From Ectocarpus siliculosus (taxonomy: Eukaryota > Sar > Phaeophyceae > Ectocarpales > Ectocarpaceae), in NCBI GenBank assembly GCA_000310025.1, contig FN648540.1, positions 8,042 through 72,041 of the forward strand: DNA of 64,000 bases, in the 5' to 3' direction. Below, one piece after another: positions 56,093-64,000 of this stretch. The translations under genes and the position numbers were made by a program. The first letter of the stretch is position 1. Each line of letters opens with the position of its first letter. The notes under the pieces were generated by a model, which searched no databases, had not been told where the DNA came from, and saw only the letters and a list, made by a program, of their open reading frames with translations.

Positions 56093-57481
56093 TCGTCGAG
56101 CCCAAAACCAAAGGCATCCAGGCTCTATAAATAGATGTTGCCCTGCTACGTTATGCAGTAAGGGGGCTTATATAAGACCGCCGGCCCTAAATATTAGGCC
56201 GGTGGCGGCCGTGTATGGGGCACCCCCTATATAAGGCCGGGTATGGCCCCCCGCCTTCCCCTAATACAGTTGGTCTCCGTAGAAGTGACGCTGGTTTCGC
56301 CGCATATTGCACCCTCTCTCGTGCACAGCTAATGCACAGCCTCGCGGAACTAGCAGCACGTACCCCTCCCAACGCTACCAGTGAAGGGACTACAGTACCC
56401 CTACCGCCACATATGTTTGCTGTGTCGGCGGTGGTCTCGTTTCGTTTCAGGAGGTTTTGTCATGTTGGGCATCTGTGCCGTTACATGTGCTGTTTCAGTC
56501 GTTTCTCGGAAGTATGGCAGGAATGATTGACTGCATGGTGCTGCTGTTCGTTGGTCGGTTGTTACATTGGGGTTGCCAAAACAACAAAGGGGGTGTACGT
56601 ACGACGCCTTAATTGACATTTGCCTACCCGGTTTTGAGCCGTTAAATGTGTTTCTCGCTTGACCTGTTTTCCCTACCTCAGGCGTTCGCCTCTTAGATTA
56701 CATAAATGCGCACGGACTTGTTTCCTTTATTTTTTCTGCGAACCGGGGGATCTGGCCGATGTCTATTGTATGCTATATTAATTCTGTATTGAAATTTTCA
56801 TGTTTGTCTGCCGGAAATGTTTTGTCGCACTGGTTGGACATGTACCTGAGAGACGATTAAAGGCTTGGCTGGGAAGCATGATATGAACGTGATTACAAAG
56901 CACATTTTCAAACCGCATCGTCCGCTTCGTATGGCCTACAGTAGGAGCACGCGTCTTCAATAAGGTCCGTACCGGAGGAAATAAAAATCCTCATGAAGAC
57001 TGATACCAGCCTTATATAGGGCCAATGCTGGTGCCCTCTGTAAGGCCGGTTTGATCTGGTGGCGCTATGCGGCCGTACATAGCCCCTCCTGCAGTCAATA
57101 TATTCGCCAAATTCACTTTGCAGTCATGCCCATCACCCTCTGCTCGTCATTTCCCACACATTCCTGGGTCGATCCTCCCTCATAAATGCTCAAAGATCAG
57201 CTTCCACAAGAGGAACTATTGGCGGATGAAACGCATGGGGCGCAACAGCGCTACCCCGCTTGCAGCCATTGTCAGCCCGTACAGGAATCGACCCCATGGC
57301 ACCCCGCTGATTTGCCAAACACAACGCAAATCGTTTCTTGGCGCTTTCCTCGCACTACCAACCGCAATCCAAGAAACCTGAACTGCCGAGATGGTTTGAT
57401 TCGACCGTCCGAGGTTTCATTCCCCGTCCACTTGCGGAATTGCGGAATGGCTTTGACCACGGGTTGTGTCTACGTGAACCA
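56093..57481. other. Intergenic, no gene supported
   Basis: Contains GGCCGG-rich words around 56180-56240 and 57010-57060 (TATAAGGCCGG / TATAGGGCC), which may be remnants of one repeat. Frames at 57067-57491 are open on several strands without domain support. Confidence 0.35.
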
Positions 57482-57549
57482 TAATCGATAAAATTAGACC
57501 ATCCGGCTAGTCAGCGCTGACTAGCCGGACGGTCTAATTTTATCGATTA
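57482..57549. repeat. Near-perfect 68-bp palindrome
   Basis: The two halves, starting TAATCGATAAAATTAGACC, are inverted copies meeting at AGCGCT (57513-57518), with one mismatch (CATCC versus its partner at 57528-57532). The half-site TAATCGATAAAATTAGACC recurs at 57802-57821 and 58171-58187, and its complement, shortened, at 57899-57911. Confidence 0.85.
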
Positions 57550-57821
57550 ACAGATATGCTCAGAGCTCGTGCGGGCTGACTAAGTGGTCTAATGGTCAGA
57601 GGCTTCTTACACAAGGTTCCACGCACGGGTTCGAATCCCAGTGGTCCACTTACACAAGAACCGCCCTTTGTTTACCAAACAGCGGCGTCTGGCGAGGGGT
57701 CCGTCCCCAGAGATCTCTACTCTCAATTCCAGTGATTAAGCTACAAACAGCCTCAAGCCCATGTGATCCGGCCGGGTGCTAACGAGCTCTGAGCATATCT
57801 TTTAATCGATAAAATTAGACC
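57529..57821. mobile_element. Inverted-repeat unit enclosing a tRNA-like module
   Basis: The left arm (57530-57570) runs from GGTCTAATTTTATCGATTA through AGATATGCTCAGAGCTCGT. The right arm (57781-57821) is its near-exact inverse (ACGAGCTCTGAGCATATCT then TAATCGATAAAATTAGACC). About 210 bp lie between the arms, including the tRNA-like module 57582-57651. No protein frame was seen. This could be a non-autonomous element with an internal RNA polymerase III promoter, or a hairpin-forming array of other origin. Confidence 0.6.
57582..57651 (+). ncRNA. tRNA-like module, copy 1 (not a canonical tRNA)
   Basis: It has a box A-like TGGTCTAATGG and a perfect box B GGTTCGAATCC. A possible anticodon arm is CTT-CTTACAC-AAG (loop with T33 and TAC, valine-like). 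Terminal AAGTGG can pair with CCACTT. However, the T stem pairs only partly (GGG/CCC), and the spacing before the T loop is about five bases short of a normal tRNA. It is therefore a tRNA-derived sequence, such as a SINE head, rather than a working tRNA gene. Confidence 0.5.
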
Positions 57822-57831
57822 TAAAAGTAAT

Positions 57832-57881
57832 CGTGCGTGGAACCTTGTGTAAGAAGGCTCTGACCATTAGACCACTGAGTC
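57832..57881 (-). ncRNA. tRNA-like module, copy 2 (truncated, inverted)
   Basis: The minus strand repeats the first 50 bases of the module: CAGTGGTCTAATGGTCAGAG, then CCTTCTTACACAAGG and TTCCACGCACG. It then diverges before box B. It abuts another TCAGCGCTGACTAGCCGG half-palindrome. Confidence 0.5.
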
Positions 57882-58002
57882 AGCGCTGACTAGCCGGATG
57901 GTCTAATTTTACCTAAAGGATACCCCCACGAGTTCAAGTACCGGCCAGATCACTTTTCTTTGCGTAAAATTACCATTGACTGAGCAGCGTTCTTACACAA
58001 GT

Positions 58003-58132
58003 ACTGGTCAGAGCGTTCTTACACAAGGTTCCACGCACGGGTTCGAATCCCAGTGGTCCACTTACAAAAGAATCGCCATTTTATTTACCGATCAGCGTCT
58101 GGCGAGGGGTCCGGCCCCGGAGATCTCTACTC
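58003..58132 (+). ncRNA. tRNA-like module, copy 3 with shared 3' part
   Basis: It begins at ACTGGTCAGAGCGTTCTTAC (box A damaged). It keeps GGTTCGAATCC and the following CAGTGGTCCACTTAC. It then shares the flank with copy 1 up to GAGATCTCTACTC (58132; copy 1 to about 57724), including GCGTCTGGCGAGGGGTCC. The repeated unit is thus about 130-145 bp, longer than the tRNA-like part. Confidence 0.5.
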
Positions 58133-58468
58133 ATTCCCAAGCCCACGTGTTCCAGCCGGATTGGTCTTTTAATCGATAAAATTAGACCATCCGGTGAGTC
58201 AGTGATGACGTGTGGATGCCACGGATGCCACCACGTTGCGAGAACACCCCGCCGGCATGTGCGCTGTCCTGTTCCGACAAGATGCAGGCTGGTGTACATG
58301 GGATGGATGGCAGCGGTTGTGCAGATACGTGCTTGTATCATCTACTGGCGGTTCGTCCTCTAACTCTGTAGTTACATTGTTTTCGCCCAGTTGTAAAGCA
58401 ACATGCAAACATCAAGCGTACCATGCTGCATTTTTGAATTTCTCGTACATCTCTCCTGCCATTGTCAG

Positions 58469-59559
58469 GACAGAACGCGACCCTGGACGCCTTCAACGTG
58501 GCATTGAGTCAAGCATGCGTTGAAGGAGAGCACCTTTGGTACGCATCTACTCTTGAGCTACAGCTCGTGTCGCTGGAGGTTTGCCGAGTGTGCAGAAGTA
58601 TCCCGACCTTGCACATTCGTGTCAACCAGGAAACGTCTGGTAGCTTGTGGCATCCTTGGAAGTCAAACACCACACCGAACAACCATGCTGCGCAGGCTCG
58701 AATCTCGGGTCGCGTGCCGGCGGTGTCGGCTTTTGGTTTGACGTGGTCACTTCCAATCGAGGTTCTGCTGCAGAGTTCAGCCATTGAGCTGCTGTCGAGC
58801 TTAGAGCTGCAGCTCGAGGAACCTTCGGCTTCAGGGAGCCTAGTATCGGCGTTTTGACCTCAAGGGCTCAAAGGTTTGGTGTTTGATTTGGATACTGCCG
58901 TGGACATGGTGTCTTGGCCCGCGTCTCTCCAAACGTTATTGTTGGGACACTCTTTCAACCAATCCATTACCGGGGTCGAATGGCCGGCGTCTCTCCAGGA
59001 GCTGCAGCTTGGGCATGACTTCAACCAACCCATTTCCGGAGTAGCCTGGCCGGTCTCCCTCCAGCAGCTATCGTTTGGACGTCTCTTCAATCGGCCCATC
59101 GCCGAAGTCGTTTGGCCGGGCTCACTGCAACAGCTATCGTTCGATAAATACTTCGATCAGCCCATTGCCGGGGTTGTGTGGCCGGCGTCTCTGCCGAACC
59201 TGTCGTTCGGGCATTTCTTCAATCATTCTGCCATCGGAGCAGTCTGGCCGGCCTCGCTGCAACAACTATCGTTCGCGGATAGATTCGATCAACCCATAGT
59301 CGGAGCATTGTGGCCGGCGTCCCTGAAGAAGCTGTGTTTCGGATTTAGCTTCAACCAGCCGATCGTAGGAGTAACCTGGCCGGCATCGTTGCAGCGACTA
59401 TCGTTCGGATTTAGCTTCAACCAAACGGTCCTCGGAATATCTTGGCCGACCTCGCTGCAGCGACTATCGTTCGGGGTCGCTTTTGACCAGCCTGTCGCTG
59501 AACTTTGTTGGCCGACCTCCATACAAGGTGTAACTCGTGCGGGAGTCAATCTCTTGTGA
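58469..59559 (+). pseudogene. FNIP-type leucine-rich-repeat gene, copy C (one nonsense codon)
   Basis: A single frame runs from a possible acceptor (ATTGTCAG|GACAGA, 58468) to TGA 59557-59559, interrupted only by TGA at 58855-58857. Copy A has TGG there (AFWPQGL). Before the stop lies a domain of about 130 aa shared with A (ACVEGEHLWYASTLELQLVS, CRVCRSIPTLHIRV, AIELLSSLELQL). After it come nine full 22-residue repeats (WPASLQxLxFGxxFNQPIxGV, from 58915) and a partial tenth ending WPTSIQGVTRAGVNLL. The repeats are cleaner than in A. Stop readthrough or a start at the internal Met (58906) could still give a repeat-only protein. The 5' exon was not found. Two paralogues lie at 32.3 and 55.6 kb. 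Confidence 0.7.
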
Positions 59560-60200
59560 CACCGACATATCAGGGTACGCTTCGTGCGATGGAGATCGGT
59601 ACTTCTACTGTAACAGTATGTCCTGGTAGAATTTTTGGTTGGGGGCTACTAGTAGCTGTCATAGAGGTAACGGCCCAGCCACCGCTGTTGACGGAGAATT
59701 TCTTTGACGGGACCGAAGATGTTGGGCTATCGATCCCACGTTTTCCTCGCGCCCTGTTTGTTGTTTTCCAAATGCTTGCGGAGGTCCCGGAACGTGAACG
59801 TTTAGTAGAAAACGTGGACGGAGTACCCATAATGTATGGTATGAAGGCTGAACATTCCGAATTTCTCCTCCAGCGGTCTGCCAAATTTCGGATAGCATAG
59901 CAGTATGGACCGAAATATTCGAGGTGCGATCAGGGTATGCAAAGTCGGCGTTGATGATCTCTTCGTTGTACGATAGGTGTCTCATTGCCTAGAAGATTTG
60001 TGAGTTTGGGCTCGTCTTCCGGCCATCGAGAAGTTAAACGACAAACATCTGTAACACACGCATACGTTTGTCTTGCTGTCGCCACTTGTTGGGATTTGTT
60101 GGATTGTCTATCTGTCTCGTCGTAGTCGTTCAACTCGTTCGGCTTCTTGTTCCCAGTGGTACATCGAAGCGGAGCACCTGCGCAGTTGGTCAGCTTTCAA
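59560..60200. other. 3' flank of FNIP copy C
   Basis: A plus-strand frame to 59900 (VTVCPGRIFGWGLLVAVIEV, later LFVVFQMLAEVPERERLVEN) looks partly protein-like. It shares its frame with nothing upstream and is unrelated by eye to the flank of copy A. Left unassigned. Confidence 0.3.
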
Positions 60201-60209
60201 ATACTTTCG

Positions 60210-60760
60210 TAATTCTATTCAGGACACCGCCCGCGATGCTTCGAAACCCCATTCTCTGTGTTCCGATGGCTTTCAGCTGGTACTGGAGTTGCGCAAGCTC
60301 TTGTTCGTCCAATAGTCACAGGTGTTGCTGAGATGTGACCCCAAGATGGTGTCCAAGCAACTCCTCTGCGGTGTTGTAATTGAGCGTATTTTTCGCCACC
60401 GCGCGAAACTCTCTGAAATCGCATCCGATGGCCACCAAACCAATTTTGTTGTGTTCCCACCGCGTCCAGCTGTCGCACAAGCATAAGCCGTGATTTGACC
60501 GAACCAACATGGCCACTGCACCACTTCGGAGGTATTGTAAATACGCCGTTTTATCGACACCGTGCAAAACGTTCCGAAACACCTCCAATGGGCACGAAAC
60601 CTATGCGCTGTGTCTCTGCGCCCCCCCAGATGTCCCGAAAGTCATCGTTTGACTCAAGCGAAGGGCTGGTTTTATCTACTTTGGCGCTCCCACACTTCAC
60701 ACCCACACCAACAGCTAAAACAGGAAGATCCACAGTGCGGGATAAAAATGGTGGCGGGTC
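60210..60760 (-). pseudogene. Unrecognised degenerate coding repeat
   Basis: On the minus strand three similar blocks follow each other across stops: QRIGFVPIGGVSERFARCRK, NKIGLVAIGCDFREFRAVAK and TQRMGFRSIAGG. The second block runs into NTLNYNTAEELLGHHLGVTS. They look like tandem copies of one unit decayed to different degrees. The 5' block VKCGSAKVDKTSPS (about 60700-60655) reappears in opposite orientation at 61520-61570. I do not recognise the family. Confidence 0.35.
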
Positions 60761-61570
60761 CTAACCGCTTGGTAGCAAAACCAGACCTAGAGTTTGAGTT
60801 GAGTGGTCGGCATAACAACGAATAGGCTGTGGAGGTGTTGCGGTGCTGGCTTGCAACTGTGTGGAGACGGGTAGTTGGGGCAACGGCCAGGTCTCCTTGA
60901 GAACTGCGCGGGCCGGCAGCTGGGTGTGTCGATGTGGAGAGACAGGGACACGGCCAGTGAGCCCCTCGAGAGCTGCGCGGGCTGGGAACACCCTACCTTA
61001 TTGCACGAACTCGATGAAAGGGTTGCACAGCCATATAAAAAGCGAGGGTACACACGCATAGACTAGTCTATATATATATGCTGCGGTTACATCGTTGTGG
61101 CACTGGTGGCAGCTTGCTGCTGCTGCTACTTGTCCCGGTGCTGTTCGTCAGCATGCGAGGAGGGTATCATCTTGTGCTCAAGGGTTGGTGGTGTAGCGTG
61201 TGTCGTGCTATGTTGCAACGTGGCGTGAAGGTGCCATCGCATCGGTCGTGCACTCTCTGCCATCTTCCTCCACTAGACCGAATTTTGGTTGCCGTTGGGA
61301 ACTCTGGGTTCCGTTTCGCTGAACTATGATTCAATTAAAGGATTTAGTATTCCTTAATTATATGGTATGTATTTAAAAAAAAAAAAAATGTTAGTCCGGA
61401 TGTTCTGACCCAGTCTATTGCTTGCTGAAGCTGCGGGTGAAAAAACAAAAGTTGGTCGTGTCGTCGTTTCACTCAATCAAACAGGGACTTCTGTGCTGCG
61501 TCCCATTTTAACTACCATTGGTGTGGGAGTGAAGTGTGGGACCGCCAATCTGGATAAGACCAGCCCTAAC
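60658..61570. repeat. Inverted pair of about 57-bp coding fragments
   Basis: 60658-60715 is the near inverse of 61514-61570. TTGGTGTGGGAGTGAAGTGT on the plus strand at 61520 matches TTGGTGTGGGTGTGAAGTGT on the minus strand. Both encode GVGVKCG(S/T)A(K/N)(V/L)DKTSP. The 800 bp between show no element structure. Confidence 0.55.
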
Positions 61571-64000
61571 TCGTGATGGCCGATATACATACATGCAGAC
61601 CCCAAACAAAATGGTATGGATGTGGAAGCCAGGATATTCGTGTCTTCTCACACACACACATACAACGGAGTAAAGATCCTTCGACAGGCGATAATTCACC
61701 GCTCTGCTCTGGATCTTTATTCTGTGGGTTATTTGCTCAGACAGGAGTCGGGGTGGATCTTTATAGTTGGTACCGAGAGCCAAGAAGGGTCTCGGCCAAC
61801 GCCCACTCGCAACCTTACCCTTGCCTTGACCGAGCACGCTCCGTCACCGCTTGACATTCCTCGTCACATCTCAATAGAGGAAACTAGCCTGCCTCCGGTG
61901 GTAGGCATACACCACCTCGCCATATTGGGACCTCAGCTCACACAGAGTTGAGGGTATTCATATGAATCATCGAAGAAATTGAACTCCACGAAAGAGGGCC
62001 CACGAAGCTCATGGGACGAACGAGGGTTTTCGCGACAGCTGCGATCCGTGGGAACTCCGAGAATGAAAGTGGCTTCGAATTTTTACGGTAATGCTATGTT
62101 CGCCACATATAGGAGAATTTGGCGTCCTACGGTAGTAATGTCATTTACGCGTAGGTCGTGATTTAATATTGGCTTTTGCGTTTTGTGTGCCCAATTATAA
62201 CCTGCTGTGTGTTTTGATTGAAGTTTTTTCGCCCTAAACAATCCAATACGGTGAGAATTTTGGCGGATAAAAAGATATACATGTTGAGACCATTGCCCGT
62301 ACAGCATTGTCCGTACAGCCGTATGTATTGGCGAGATGGCGGTGGGGCACGTCGCCAAAAAGCCGATTCTCCATGAGTTAAGATTGACAGACGGAATGAA
62401 TGAGTGACAGCGTACATGACGCGCGGGAGGATTGCCACTAAGACCGCTCGCGAAACGCGACGGCTTTCCACGCTCATATGACGATACCGCCCACAGGTTT
62501 ACTTTGAAACCGATCTACAATACCTACCAGTATTCGCCAAGATCGTAGTGGGATCGCGGTGGCCGTTCCGCCCCAGTGGAAGGCGGTCGCCAGAACCTGC
62601 TTACAGTAGTGGTACACGCTTAAGGACATGAACGCTCGCCAGGCACGATAGTTCCGGTTGGTTGCTGCGCGATACAGATAGTCTCCTCCTGCCAATCGTG
62701 TCTGGTTGATAACACCCGGCAGGTTAAACTGTTCGATTTGGTGTAGTCAGCGGGCGCGGGCTGAGTGAGACCACATCGCTTGCTGGTGAGGTCACTCCAC
62801 CAGATTCAGATGAAGTTTTAAATTGGCTGCAGTTCTGGACAGATGGAGATTTGAAGGTTGCGAAGCAAGTTCAAGGACCGCGAGAGGCCATGCAACCTTG
62901 CAAAACCGTTTTCAGGTTGTCCCGGTAAGCTTTTGACACTCGTGCAAAATCGTTTTGTAGCGAAGGCATTCACAATCACGCAACACAGGTGCATTCAGCG
63001 GACGCACGCTGGCAAGGCTGAGCCGATGGCTGAAAAGTGAATGAACAAGAGAGAGATGGTGTGTTCCAGCTGCAGTTTTGCGCCACGTACTTACTTTGGC
63101 TGGTTGAAGACCGTGTTGATTTGAAAAGCTCAGAAATGGGGCGAAAGGCTTAGAGCCCTGTACAAGCCATCACTGGTGCCGTCACCATGCTGGCACGCTG
63201 CTCGCTGTGTGCATCTGCGGCGCAACAGAACAAAACGGACTCAGTATGCACCAACCTTTGTATCTAACCCCACCTCGTCACCCCCTCCCACCCACCCCCG
63301 TTCCAAGGGGGCGCGTTGTCGCATCATCACAAGATGACACCACTGTTCTTACGATGCTACTGTGAGTTTTAGTTTCGAAGCAAATTGGCACCTGAATGAC
63401 ATGTACTGCACGGACATCGCCCTCGTCCTCTACTACACCCCGTCACCGAGATACGCTTTTTTCGTTTGTCCAAATTACATCACCTAATTGAACCTACGAC
63501 TACGGTTTACTCTGTTTATGTACTGTAGTTGGCCTTCATAATCTTCACCAAACAACCTTGACACCCCCGTCGCCCTGGACCGCCTTGGCGGGAAATAAAT
63601 GTATTAGACTCCAAAGGGAATAGAACAGGGAGGGGGGACGTAGACCCTATTTTCCTAACCCTACCCCCAACCCAACGTCCCCGATTGTATGCTTCATCCA
63701 ACATGTTTCCCGAATACGAAAAATCTGCGAAGGCTACAAGTCACCCTCCACCCCCTCCTTCGGAGATTGTGCATTCGCATTCACTACCACCATTACCAAG
63801 ATGACCTACCGTATCTCCGCATACCCTCAAATGTTCGTCACCCACCCCTCGCCCTCCAACCCCTTGTCGCGATGTCGCGGTTTTATGATTCTCTTGTAAA
63901 ACCCCTAATGTTCGTCACCCCCACCCCCCACACTCCGACGCAATGTTTCGCCATCACCGAGACGGCACAGCCTTTTCCTGGAGACATGGGCTTCTACCGC
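61571..64000. other. Right end: fragments only
   Basis: A minus-strand frame 62695-62474 (YRAATNRNYRAWRAFMSLSV, then HYCKQVLATAFHWGG) looks like real protein but has no start, splice partner or known motif. A plus-strand patch at about 61970-62085 (RTRVFATAAIRGNSENESGF) is faintly like Ppx/GppA phosphatases, too short to call. 62700-64000 shows no gene. CA/CCCC-rich simple sequence and a near-duplicate TAATGTTCGTCACCC word (63830, 63908) are all I see there. Confidence 0.35.

Noticed and set aside
57582-57651. Functional tRNA-Val(UAC) gene
   Set aside because: Box A and B are good, but the T stem has only three pairs and the arm spacing is wrong, so it was kept as tRNA-like.
61970-62085. Exopolyphosphatase (Ppx/GppA) fragment
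   Set aside because: Only a short FATAAIRGNSEN-like resemblance, with no flanking exons to support it.
2110-64000. CRISPR array, bacterial operon or ribosome binding sites
   Set aside because: No regularly spaced repeats with unique spacers. The genes are intron-containing and eukaryotic.

Overview
The window looks like nuclear DNA of a brown alga, most likely Ectocarpus or a close relative. This is inference. It rests on intron-rich GT-AG genes, a heterokont-style bipartite plastid presequence, a short internal CCCTAA (TTAGGG-type) tract, many terminal-inverted-repeat elements and large gene-poor stretches. Most open reading frames are noise. The genes below were found by joining short exons whose splice phases agree.

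Layout. 1-562 (minus): 5' part of a gene running off the left edge. 0.6-7 kb: diverged repeats and a decayed reverse-transcriptase element. 7.1-8.0 kb (minus): two exons of a multi-pass membrane protein. 8.9-13.2 kb: repeats, including a hAT-like non-autonomous element, a TA-flanked hairpin element and an internal telomeric tract. 16.2-19.7 kb (minus): a four-exon gene for a Zn(II)2Cys6 transcription-factor-like protein of about 549 residues; its second intron holds a 100-N scaffold gap beside a degraded duplicate of neighbouring sequence. 21.8-26.3 kb (plus): a three-exon gene for a plastid-targeted, membrane-anchored rubredoxin (159 aa). 28.0-30.9 kb (minus): a six-exon N-acetyltransferase 9-like gene (244 aa), convergent with the rubredoxin gene. 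32.3-33.5 kb: FNIP-type leucine-rich-repeat copy A, broken. 38.6-52.1 kb (plus): a gene of about 20 exons for a long coiled-coil protein (about 1,600 aa), with a duplicated and partly inverted exon near its 5' end and a TIR transposon in a late intron. 55.6-56.1 kb: FNIP relic B. 57.4-58.2 kb: a cluster of near-perfect palindromes and inverted repeats carrying tRNA-like modules. 58.5-59.6 kb: FNIP copy C, broken at a different codon. 59.6-64 kb: fragments only.

The genes do not form a pathway; this is ordinary dispersed eukaryotic gene order. The most unusual features are the palindrome/tRNA-like array beside the FNIP paralogues, the reciprocal lesions in FNIP copies A and C, the triplicated exon of the coiled-coil gene, and two TIR families that recur across the window. 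Functions follow from family resemblance read by eye; no database search was run.
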